64,000 nt of DNA from an uncultured Porphyromonadaceae bacterium (GTDB taxonomy: Bacteria; Bacteroidota; Bacteroidia; Bacteroidales; Muribaculaceae). The stretch lies in contig UQUV01000003.1 in assembly GCA_900544305.1 (NCBI GenBank), positions 1-64,000 on the forward strand, read 5' to 3'. The first letter of the stretch is position 1. Every line of letters starts with the position of its first letter. Both the position numbers and the translations under genes were made by a program. The notes below the pieces were generated by a model, which was given only the letters and a program-made list of their open reading frames with translations, did not search any database and had not been told where the DNA came from. Shown piece after piece: positions 36,235-43,790 of this stretch.

Positions 36235-37516
36235 TGTATTCTGTTCTGTCTTTATGTTCCTTTTCGTATATCTCCTGAGCATAACGCACGACAACAGGTA
36301 ATGCCCTGCATATCATCAGGTCGTTCTCTTTCATACCGCCACCCAATTCTTCATACGGACAAATGGCATGGTGAACGAAATAAAGATTTTTCAAATTACT
36401 CTTATATTTTCCGCGGCTATCCATGTCAAGTTCTTCCAGCTTTTTCTGCTCTTCCGCATTCATCGCCCGAAAGCCTAACAAAAGTTTCTCCATCATCCAG
36501 CGATTGTGTTCCACACGAGCCATCTGTTGCAAGTCATGCTCGGCAATACTCGTTGCATGCTTGAAGTCAAGGCGGAACGAACGTTCTTTTATTCCTATCG
36601 ACTGTGCATTATAAGTGTTCGACCACTGCAAAGCTACATCCAGTCCCTTCCACTTCGCCACAACATCATCCCAACTCGAGAAAAACGACAATTCACAACA
36701 GTTGTTGGCATAATAATAGTCGTAAACATAGTTTACCAACTGCGCCTGAATTTGAGTCAAACGGTTAAGCGTATAGCAGTTCTCCATCATGCCGAACGGA
36801 TAGACATGGGAAAATTTACGATAATTCTTGTCATCGTCTTTCCGCAAAAGTGTAAGCAATGAGTCGGAAGCTTCCTGACGGACAAATACAGGTATATTGT
36901 TCCGATAGATAATTTCAGGCAAATACAGACCGGCAGCAATCGCATCCGGCGGACAGTTCAAACATACAGCTACCGTCAGCAACTGGTTGTCGCTGTCGGC
37001 TGCCCATTTCTCCAGCAGACGGCGCACGGCAGGTTGCTCCACACAGCCTTTCACAAAACCGAAATCAATGTCGAGAAAATCCCGACCGTTTTTCCGGCTT
37101 CGGCGTTCCATGTCGTCAGCACCAGATTCCGCATCATAATAACGATAGCTGTTTATATCGAAATACCCCTCATAACGGCCTTGGAAATAGTTGATTTCCT
37201 CATCCATATTCTTATCGATAAAAGTAATGCGGGTTTTCAACCGGTTATCTCTAACAAAGTTGGGGAAATGCAACAGATGCGCCGCCTGCACGCCAAGTGC
37301 CACACCCATACGACTCATGCCGACAATGACAAGATGCACCACCTTGTCACTTGCTTCGTCAATGACTTCGCGGTCAAGCAATGGCAGTTCCACTTTCACA
37401 TTCTTTTTCGGATCATCGTTATTCTCACGATAGTAGCAATGGTCTACCACAATACGCTTCGCCCACTCCTCATAAAAATTTATCGGATTGAACTCCAAAT
37501 GCCATCGTAATGTCAA
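36227..37516 (-). CDS. C-terminal part of the RyR-domain ion-channel protein (frameshifted)
   Basis: A 429-residue frame whose first codon is TTG directly after an in-frame stop, so it is not a convincing start. The segment FNPINFYEEWAKRI (about 9-22) looks like the interior of CASTOR/POLLUX-like proteins. A Rossmann motif VIVGMSRMGVALG lies at about 63-75. The C-terminus is a RyR domain: ARVEHNRWMMEKLLLGFRAM, HHAICPYEELGG, KENDLMICRALP (about 333-415). With the frame at 37470-38318 it would make one protein of roughly 700 residues. RyR domains are ligand-binding modules first seen in ryanodine receptors; the ligand here is unknown. Confidence 0.78.
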   Translation of the reverse strand: MTLRWHLEFNPINFYEEWAKRIVVDHCYYRENNDDPKKNVKVELPLLDREVIDEASDKVVHLVIVGMSRMGVALGVQAAHLLHFPNFVRDNRLKTRITFIDKNMDEEINYFQGRYEGYFDINSYRYYDAESGADDMERRSRKNGRDFLDIDFGFVKGCVEQPAVRRLLEKWAADSDNQLLTVAVCLNCPPDAIAAGLYLPEIIYRNNIPVFVRQEASDSLLTLLRKDDDKNYRKFSHVYPFGMMENCYTLNRLTQIQAQLVNYVYDYYYANNCCELSFFSSWDDVVAKWKGLDVALQWSNTYNAQSIGIKERSFRLDFKHATSIAEHDLQQMARVEHNRWMMEKLLLGFRAMNAEEQKKLEELDMDSRGKYKSNLKNLYFVHHAICPYEELGGGMKENDLMICRALPVVVRYAQEIYEKEHKDRTEYND

Positions 37517-38318
37517 TCACTTGAAAAGGTGTGAAAGTCGACTGATAGTCAAACATCACACAGCAGGGAATAGGTTTGACAACCTTATTTCTCAACCGTT
37601 GGGAATTCACTTTATAGATACGGCGCATGCAGTCGATGTTCATCGAATCGTGGTCGCTTTCGTCAGCTTCGCCAACAATGTAAATTTCATGAGCTTTCCA
37701 AATCGACAGATTCTCCAAATCTTCCTGTGCATTACGCCGCCCGTGAATAATGACAATACGCTGACCGTCGGCATCCGATACGTCGGTCATAATCCGCCGC
37801 CTGACATCAACGGCTGGATTCATCGTCTGCACCAATATATAGCGATGCTTGTGGCGTTTGTCCATGCACAGCTGACGTATCAATGAAAGCACCACAAAAT
37901 CAAAACCAATGATGACAAGGTGGTCTTTCATTGGATAAACCACTTCCCCATTCCGGAAACGTTCCACCCGGCGCTCCAACAAATTGGATACCACCGAAAC
38001 AAGAACACCGCCGAAAAACACGACACCGCACAAAGAAAAAAGAAAAGCAAAGAGCTGCCACTGCGTAGGAACATTAATCAAATTTCCCGTGTCAATAAAC
38101 ACATTCCATAACAGATAGAGTCGTGACATTGACGGCTCATCGCCAACCGCCGAGGTACTTTCCTCAATAATGGTTCCACCCAACGGCAACAACCAACTAA
38201 AGATAGCACCTAAAAAGAACAGTATGGCAACACCGCTTGTCAACCACAACAACTGCTTGCGGCCTTTACCGGAAAAAGAACGGTCGAAATGAAATATGAG
38301 CTTATAAAACAGATTCAT
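37470..38318 (-). CDS. N-terminal part of a CASTOR/POLLUX-like ion channel (frameshifted)
   Basis: A 282-residue frame. Membrane helices lie at about 23-45 and 88-112, with a pore-like stretch between (LYLLWNVFIDTGNLINVPTQ, about 68-87). The RNGEVVYPMKDHLVIIGF segment leads into an RCK/Rossmann domain. It stops in LQ-poor sequence at ...VQSDKFL, overlapping the next frame by 47 bases. A one-base shift between 37485 and 37516 would fuse the two frames. Likely an inner-membrane cation channel gated by cytoplasmic ligand domains, by analogy with the family. Confidence 0.75.
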   Translation of the reverse strand: MNLFYKLIFHFDRSFSGKGRKQLLWLTSGVAILFFLGAIFSWLLPLGGTIIEESTSAVGDEPSMSRLYLLWNVFIDTGNLINVPTQWQLFAFLFSLCGVVFFGGVLVSVVSNLLERRVERFRNGEVVYPMKDHLVIIGFDFVVLSLIRQLCMDKRHKHRYILVQTMNPAVDVRRRIMTDVSDADGQRIVIIHGRRNAQEDLENLSIWKAHEIYIVGEADESDHDSMNIDCMRRIYKVNSQRLRNKVVKPIPCCVMFDYQSTFTPFQVIDITMAFGVQSDKFL

Positions 38319-38333
38319 ACTCCACCACTAATT

Positions 38334-38726
38334 TTATTTATCAGCATTTTTCGCCAATTCTTTTTCCAACTGTTTTTGACGATAGTCGAGGTACTTGTGA
38401 TAAACCGTATCTTTCAATTTTTGGTCGAAATCAAAAATCTTTTCGTCAAACGTTGCTTTCATTTTCGATAAACGTAGCAAAACGAAGAGGCAACTCAAAT
38501 CCACCACAACCGAGACAGCAACTCCTACCAAAATTCGCCATAAGTCGAAATCGCTGTACAACACAATTCCCCAACCAACAAGAGTACAGACAAAAACGGC
38601 TGCCGTCACCCATAGCACAAAGTGAAATGATTTGTCAAACGGATTTTCTTTCGATTCACAGCGATTTGTTAAGAAATTTTCTGCCCACTCACTGAAATTT
38701 TTAATCTTATTTTCTGTGTTATCCAT
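38334..38726 (-). CDS. two-helix membrane protein of the RyR locus
   Basis: A 130-residue protein I do not recognise. Residues about 33-56 and 64-84 are membrane helices; the rest is charged. The C-terminal 40 residues (DEKIFDFDQKLKDTVYHKYLDYRQKQLEKELAKN) look like a coiled coil or long helix on the cytoplasmic side. It lies 26 bases after the RyR protein gene and 15 before the channel, so it belongs to the same operon and may be a channel partner (inferred). Confidence 0.7.
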   Translation of the reverse strand: MDNTENKIKNFSEWAENFLTNRCESKENPFDKSFHFVLWVTAAVFVCTLVGWGIVLYSDFDLWRILVGVAVSVVVDLSCLFVLLRLSKMKATFDEKIFDFDQKLKDTVYHKYLDYRQKQLEKELAKNADK

Positions 38727-38752
38727 AGCGTTATAAATAATTTTATGACTAC

Positions 38753-39040
38753 TTATTTTTCTATCTTAAACCCTAATTTCAGGATTAGTTTCAACGTTTC
38801 CACCGATGTATTGCGGTCATATTCCTTTTCCGTTTCCGGCAGGTCGTCATACGCCACAAGACAAGGATGCTGCTTGGCAGCATCGTTGCGTACCGGACCA
38901 TAGGTCCAGCCTTCTTTCATGCGGCCCTCAGCCCACACCTCATGCACGTTGCGAGCCATCTGCTCGATAAGTTCGGTCAATTCCGCCGGCAACTCCACAT
39001 TGGATGTGTCAAGCGGTTTGGGTATATATTCTCCTGTCAT
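38753..39040 (-). CDS. stand-alone RyR-domain protein
   Basis: A 95-residue protein that is essentially one RyR domain: YIPKPLDTSNVELP, then LIEQMARNVHEVWAEGRMKEGWTYGPVRNDAAKQHPCLVAYDDLPETEKEYDRNTSVETLKLILKLGFKI (broken here into its key parts NVHEVWAEGR, GWTYGPVRND, HPCLVAYDDL, EKEYDRNT). These match the P1/P2 repeats of ryanodine receptors very closely. It is the first gene of the locus and could compete with or complement the RyR domain of the channel by binding the same ligand (inferred). Confidence 0.9.
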   Translation of the reverse strand: MTGEYIPKPLDTSNVELPAELTELIEQMARNVHEVWAEGRMKEGWTYGPVRNDAAKQHPCLVAYDDLPETEKEYDRNTSVETLKLILKLGFKIEK

Positions 39041-39064
39041 ATCTTCTATGCATTTATCAATGCT

Positions 39065-39072
39065 CTAAGATA
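39065..39072 (-). promoter_or_regulatory. -7 box variant (TATCTTAG) for the RyR locus
   Basis: Read on the minus strand, TATCTTAG sits 24 bases before the RyR gene start. No clear -33 element was seen. Confidence 0.45.
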
Positions 39073-39107
39073 CAACAAAATATTTTAACAGATGTAGATT
39101 GGAAGGA

Positions 39108-40259
39108 TTATAATTCTTTTTTGGATGTTTTTCCTTCTACAAAGCGGCGGGAAAGCCATTTGCGGATCGGCTCGTCGTAGAATTTCAGGCAGAGCCATGC
39201 ACACACCACAAATCCGATAAACAATATTACGGCTACCGGCCAAACCTGAGAAAACGCCAGTCCGTTTGTCCATACCCAGGAATAGAACAGATAAAGCACT
39301 GGATAATGTATCAGATAAACGGGATAGGAAATGTCGCCCATAAACTTGCAGATACGCGATGTATAGCTGTCTGTAGCCTTTCCCGATGCACCGATATGCA
39401 CCAATAGCGGGAAGATGATAATGACACAGACGGCATCATAGATTCCATTCGTAAGTTTAGTACCGACATAAGGAACGGAAAGAAGAGCTATCACCGCCAA
39501 CGAGCATATCCAAAACGCACCTCGCACAGGACGTGGCTTGAAATTACGCGACATCAACAAACCGACAGAAAAAGCAAACAGCAAACGGAGAAAACCACCC
39601 GGCAGATTGTTGCCCGACAACGACCATCCCACACCCAAATGTCCAAAACCCGACATATCGGTCACGGCAAAGGCAGCCAACAATGCTCCTGCCACCACTA
39701 CCAGCACGCGCATGGCCGGAGTAGACAGACGGCGTAACACAAAAGCATACAGCAAATTGCCGATATACTCAAAAAACAACGACCAGCTCGGGCCATTCAG
39801 TGGAAACATCTCTCCGTTACCACGTACTTCCGGACCGCTTCCGGGCAAAGCCGGCAACAAGAACAGATGAAGCAGCAGTGCCACCATCAGCATCGACACG
39901 GCAACCGGCGAACCGTCCCACTTTTCACACCCCTGCAAACAGAATGTCAAAGCGCCCAACACTGCGCCAAGCACGACCATCGGATGCAGGCGCACCAGTC
40001 GCCGCTTGATGAAATTACCGGTAGTGAGCGTAGTTTTCCATCGGTCATCATAGGCATAGCCAACCACAAACCCCGAAAGGATAAAGAAAAAATCGACGGC
40101 AAGATAACCGTGATTGAAATTCTGGTCGAAAGGACTCGTACAGAACCCTTCGAAAATATGATACCAGATAACGACGAGCGCAGCCACTCCGCGCAGTCCG
40201 TCGAGCAGTTCGTAATGAGGTTTGGAATCGGAAAAAGCCGATGATGATTTTGCTTGCAT
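39108..40259 (-). CDS. acyltransferase family 3 membrane protein (OafA/YrhL type)
   Basis: A 383-residue integral membrane protein with about ten helices. The N-terminal YELLDGLRGVAALVVIWYHIFE (about residues 16-37) holds the conserved Arg and His of the family, and YLAVDFFFILSGFVVGYAYD (about 50-69) the second motif. It transfers acetyl or other acyl groups to cell-surface sugars or similar acceptors. Stand-alone, with no polysaccharide genes nearby, so the target is unknown. Confidence 0.92.
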   Translation of the reverse strand: MQAKSSSAFSDSKPHYELLDGLRGVAALVVIWYHIFEGFCTSPFDQNFNHGYLAVDFFFILSGFVVGYAYDDRWKTTLTTGNFIKRRLVRLHPMVVLGAVLGALTFCLQGCEKWDGSPVAVSMLMVALLLHLFLLPALPGSGPEVRGNGEMFPLNGPSWSLFFEYIGNLLYAFVLRRLSTPAMRVLVVVAGALLAAFAVTDMSGFGHLGVGWSLSGNNLPGGFLRLLFAFSVGLLMSRNFKPRPVRGAFWICSLAVIALLSVPYVGTKLTNGIYDAVCVIIIFPLLVHIGASGKATDSYTSRICKFMGDISYPVYLIHYPVLYLFYSWVWTNGLAFSQVWPVAVILFIGFVVCAWLCLKFYDEPIRKWLSRRFVEGKTSKKEL

Positions 40260-40351
40260 TATACTCCTGTTTTTCGTAAATCAGGGGCAAAAATAGGCAA
40301 TATCCAACGGCTAAAATTTGTCCTACATCAAAAAAGGCACGATAGGCACCT

Positions 40352-40915
40352 TCACTTTTGGCTACGAATACGGCTTAGTGTAGGCAAGGTAACACCCACG
40401 TAAGAGGCAATAAACCCCAATTGTGCACGCTGACACACTTCCGGGAACTGCTCCTGAAACTGTTCGTAGCGTTCTTTGGCGGGTAAGGTGAGCCGCTCTT
40501 TGTGCGAACGGTGCAATCGGCGGTATTCTATCTGATGAATGACCCTACCCCAGTTTGCCAGTTCAAGGTTTGTTTCAAACAGGTGGAGCAAGTCCGTCAG
40601 CAGAATCCGATAGGCCACCACATCCTCAAGCGTCTCCACAAATTCTTCGCTTTCCTTATTGAAATAAAGTTCGTCCATGCTGAACACGATACCGCCTTCA
40701 GTAGAAAATGAAGTAGTGATTTCTTCGCCATTGACCAGCCAGAACGAGCGGGTCATGCCCTGTTCCAGAAAATAGGCATACTTGCAGAATCGTCCGGCAC
40801 TGACGAGTAATGTCCGCTTCGGGAAACGGCACAGTTCCACTTTCTCCAACAGCAAACGGACAGCATCGTCAGACAACGGATACTGCGAACGCATTTTTGC
40901 GATGACTGTTTTCAT
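40352..40915 (-). CDS. Crp/Fnr-family transcriptional regulator
   Basis: 187 residues from ATG at 40915 (MKTVIAKMRSQYPLSDD); an upstream ATG at 40960 would overlap the neighbouring gene. A cyclic-nucleotide-binding-like beta barrel spans about 20-115, including LVSAGRFCKYAYFLEQGMTRSFW. The C-terminal helix-turn-helix is AQLGFIASYVGVTLPTLSRIRS. This subgroup, common in Bacteroidetes, lacks the iron-sulphur cysteines of Fnr; its effector is unknown. It lies 16 bases after the TPM gene and may be co-transcribed with it. Confidence 0.88.
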   Translation of the reverse strand: MKTVIAKMRSQYPLSDDAVRLLLEKVELCRFPKRTLLVSAGRFCKYAYFLEQGMTRSFWLVNGEEITTSFSTEGGIVFSMDELYFNKESEEFVETLEDVVAYRILLTDLLHLFETNLELANWGRVIHQIEYRRLHRSHKERLTLPAKERYEQFQEQFPEVCQRAQLGFIASYVGVTLPTLSRIRSQK

Positions 40916-40931
40916 TGTCGACTCCTTCCCA

Positions 40932-42194
40932 TCACCAGTCACCGGAAGCACCTCCACCACCGGTCATACCGCCACCAAAGCTACCACCGCCAAAACCACC
41001 GAAACCGTCTCCGCCGCGACCGCCTCCAAATCCACCGATAAACGGAACAATAACAGGCGCCTCATCCTTTGGAACTACATAAGTGAGATTGGTCATGTTT
41101 CCGCAGTTACGGCATTTGAACGTTTTCACTCCGCGACCTTCACGATAAGCCGTCGACGACTGAATCAGACGGTCGGCCACCAGCATGCTCGCCTTGGCAT
41201 GACACACCGGACATTCCTGGAACGGAGTATTGCGGTTGATGAACGGGAACACATCCACTTCACCACATTTCTTACACAGCCACACATCATAATCCACGGA
41301 ATTGAGCCGTTCTTCCATATCCTGCGCAGGAGTAAGATATTTATTGTCTTCCGCTTCCGAAAGCTTGTGCATCTTTGCCTTGCAGTTGGGGCACACACGC
41401 TTTTTGTTGCGGCAACGGTAAAGCAACAGGCGCAACAGCCCGTAAGCAAAAACGCCGGCTCCCAATGAAAGGAACGTAACCACCAACAGCGGCAGGTCGA
41501 ATTGCTTCAGACGGTAATAACGCTCATAGGCATCCTTCTTTGCCATCGATATCGAGGAAAACAGCACGAACAAAAATGCCAGCACTCCCAACAGAACGGC
41601 AAACTGGGAATATACCTTCCATGACATTCCCGTTTTCTTTCCCGCAGCGGCATCGTTGGCATACTTTGACTGCAACTCCTCAATGGCACCGGGAGTCGTA
41701 ACAATGCTGTGAATTTGAGCCACGGCGTTAATCATGCCGGTATCATAGTCACCCTTTTTGAACGATGGTGCCATCACATCGCGGATAATTCGTCCGCAAA
41801 TCACGTCCGGCAGCAGCCCTTCAGCTCCGTAACCCGTACGCAATACGGCTTTTCGCTGACCTTCCACAACAAGAATCAGCAAACCGTTGCTGGTGTCTTT
41901 CTTACCGATGCCCCAGTATTCAAAAAGCCGCGTGGCAAAATCGTTGATTTCAGCATCACCAATTGACCGAACAACAACCGCAACAACTTCCGCCGACGAC
42001 TGCGCCCAAATATCAGCCAACTGGGCATTCAGTTGTCCGACGGCTTCCTGCGAAAGGATTCCGTCGGGATTGGTCACATACTGCGTTTTGTCGGCCACGT
42101 GCACATTTGGAATCTGCTCCACCGTATAGTCGACAGCACCTGCGGACAAACCCGCAACAAACAAGACAAGGGATACAAGAATATATCGTAGCAT
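40932..42194 (-). CDS. TPM-domain membrane protein with zinc ribbons
   Basis: A 420-residue protein. Signal peptide to about residue 20; TPM domain about 40-165 (VTNPDGILSQEAVGQLNAQL ... NGLLILVVEGQRKAVLRTGYG). Two membrane helices at about 200-220 and 240-262. Then cysteine pairs CPNCKAK, CKKCGE, CPVCHAK and CRNCGN (about 270-375), and a glycine-rich tail GGGSFGGGMTGGGGASGDW typical of YgcG-like proteins. TPM proteins are linked to photosystem repair in plants and to membrane-protein upkeep elsewhere; the bacterial role is unclear. Confidence 0.85.
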   Translation of the reverse strand: MLRYILVSLVLFVAGLSAGAVDYTVEQIPNVHVADKTQYVTNPDGILSQEAVGQLNAQLADIWAQSSAEVVAVVVRSIGDAEINDFATRLFEYWGIGKKDTSNGLLILVVEGQRKAVLRTGYGAEGLLPDVICGRIIRDVMAPSFKKGDYDTGMINAVAQIHSIVTTPGAIEELQSKYANDAAAGKKTGMSWKVYSQFAVLLGVLAFLFVLFSSISMAKKDAYERYYRLKQFDLPLLVVTFLSLGAGVFAYGLLRLLLYRCRNKKRVCPNCKAKMHKLSEAEDNKYLTPAQDMEERLNSVDYDVWLCKKCGEVDVFPFINRNTPFQECPVCHAKASMLVADRLIQSSTAYREGRGVKTFKCRNCGNMTNLTYVVPKDEAPVIVPFIGGFGGGRGGDGFGGFGGGSFGGGMTGGGGASGDW

Positions 42195-42212
42195 AAGAAA
42201 TAATTTTAAAGG

Positions 42213-43556
42213 TTAAACAGCCGGCAGGCTCAATCCGTTGAGCTTGCGGAAAAGGTCGAGGGCATAAACGTCGGTCATGCCGGAAATATGGTCGAGCACC
42301 GACTGGATTTTGCCATAGAGCGTCGGGCTCGCCGTGTCGTACTGGCTCGGAACACGGCTCAACAGCAATTGAGAATAGTTCTTTTCAGGATGAAGCACCG
42401 CATCGAGCAGACGGTCGAGCAGGAAAGTGATAATCTGATTACCTGCCAACTCAATGTCGACAACATCCGACGAATTGTAAATCTTGTCCCATGCCGTTTT
42501 CGAGCAACGCTGGTAGCCTTCCAGCGGTAATGAAGAAATATGGTCAATCAGACAGCCGTCGAATTCTCCCGACAAAATGGCATCCTCATTCTCCACAAAC
42601 ACACGGGCACATTCTCCCACCAGTTCACCGATAACACAAGAGCGCATATAGGCCACCTTCTCATTGTTGTCGGCAATCATATCAATGACGCGCTGCATCT
42701 TCTGCTTCTTTTCATCGGAAAAGAAACTGAAAAACAGTTCCGTCACGTTGCGGCTGGTCAGAATCTTCAGTTTGTGGGCATCCTCGATGTCCATCACCTG
42801 ATAGCAGATATCGTCGGCCGCTTCCATCAGATAGACGAGCGGATGGCGCGCATATACCCCGGGGCGCTTTTCAATCATTCCCAATTCATCGGCCACCGTA
42901 CGGAAGCATTCCGCTTCCGAAAGGAAAAAGCCGAACTTGCCCTTTTTCACGGAATCAATCGAACGGTAAGGATACTTCACGATAGCAGCAAGCGAAGAAT
43001 AAGTCATCGCCAACCCACCCTCTCGACGTCCGCGAAACTGATGAGCGAGCAGACGGAAAGAATTGGCGTTGCCGTCGAAATTCACCAGGTCGCTCCATTC
43101 CTCTTCTGTGAGGCGGTCCTTAATGGCGAGTCCGCGTCCTTCGGAAAAATAGGTGGCAATGGTGCGTTCTCCCGAATGTCCGAACGGAGGATTACCCAAA
43201 TCATGGGCAAGACAGGCAGCACCCACGATTTCCACCATGTGCGGTAACCGCTCTTCCGCCGGAGTGCCCTTATAGCGCGGCAACAGCTGCATCGACACCT
43301 CGTTGGCCAACGAGCGTCCTACACTCGACACCTCCAAACTATGCGTCAGACGGTTGTGCACAAAAATGCTACCCGGCAACGGAAACACCTGTGTCTTGTT
43401 CTGCAACCGCCGGAACGGAGATGAAAACACCAGACGGTCGAAGTCGCGCTGAAAATCGCTGCGCGACTGAATCGTACCGCTACGATAGCGTTCCATTCCC
43501 AAACGCTTATTGCAAATAAGCCGTTCCCAGCTCATCTTTTTAGCCTCGTTCATCAT
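42213..43556 (-). CDS. dgt: deoxyguanosinetriphosphate triphosphohydrolase (dGTPase)
   Basis: A 447-residue HD-domain enzyme. HD motif: AACLAHDLGNPPFGHSGE (about residues 114-131), with the upstream RLTHSLEVSSVGR. It converts dGTP to deoxyguanosine and triphosphate, controlling nucleotide pools and sometimes limiting phages. Start is ATG 43556 or 43553; MSWERLICNKR at residue 8 is also plausible because homologues often start there. The promoter is in repeat copy D, with a leader of only about 16 bases. Confidence 0.93.
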   Translation of the reverse strand: MMNEAKKMSWERLICNKRLGMERYRSGTIQSRSDFQRDFDRLVFSSPFRRLQNKTQVFPLPGSIFVHNRLTHSLEVSSVGRSLANEVSMQLLPRYKGTPAEERLPHMVEIVGAACLAHDLGNPPFGHSGERTIATYFSEGRGLAIKDRLTEEEWSDLVNFDGNANSFRLLAHQFRGRREGGLAMTYSSLAAIVKYPYRSIDSVKKGKFGFFLSEAECFRTVADELGMIEKRPGVYARHPLVYLMEAADDICYQVMDIEDAHKLKILTSRNVTELFFSFFSDEKKQKMQRVIDMIADNNEKVAYMRSCVIGELVGECARVFVENEDAILSGEFDGCLIDHISSLPLEGYQRCSKTAWDKIYNSSDVVDIELAGNQIITFLLDRLLDAVLHPEKNYSQLLLSRVPSQYDTASPTLYGKIQSVLDHISGMTDVYALDLFRKLNGLSLPAV

Positions 43557-43576
43557 GTTTTTCTTTACTGATTTTA

Positions 43577-43667
43577 CAAAGATAGTGCAAGGCGAGCGCA
43601 GAGGCCAGCGAAAACGCAGTTTTCAGCCAAGACTATGCAGAGCCGCATCCTATCTTCTACAAAGATA
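43577..43667 (-). repeat. 83-base promoter-carrying repeat, copy D (dgt)
   Basis: Boxes CAAAGATA at 43577-43584 and 43660-43667 are exactly 83 bases apart and read TATCTTTG on the minus strand. GAAAACGCAGTTTTC and AGAGCCGCATCCTATCTT are present. The -33 position has CTGG in place of TTTG. It faces dgt. Confidence 0.88.
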
Positions 43668-43720
43668 AAAAAAGACAAGCAGAGAATAAAACCGTCAGCC
43701 AGTTATAATTCAACAAAAAC

Positions 43721-43751
43721 TTTGAAAAGCCAACTAATTTTTCTAAATTTG
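43721..43751 (+). promoter_or_regulatory. promoter of the zincin/coiled-coil gene
   Basis: TTTG (43721-43724), 19 bases, TAAATTTG (43744-43751): a good Bacteroidetes promoter. The start codon is 39 bases downstream. Confidence 0.75.
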
Positions 43752-43790
43752 AGTAATATAAAATTCTGCTAACCAACATTTAGAAGCGAT

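Noticed and set aside
37485..37516. Programmed ribosomal frameshift in the channel gene
   Set aside because: A T5 run is present but I see no convincing slippery heptamer with a downstream stem; a sequencing or real indel is the simpler reading.
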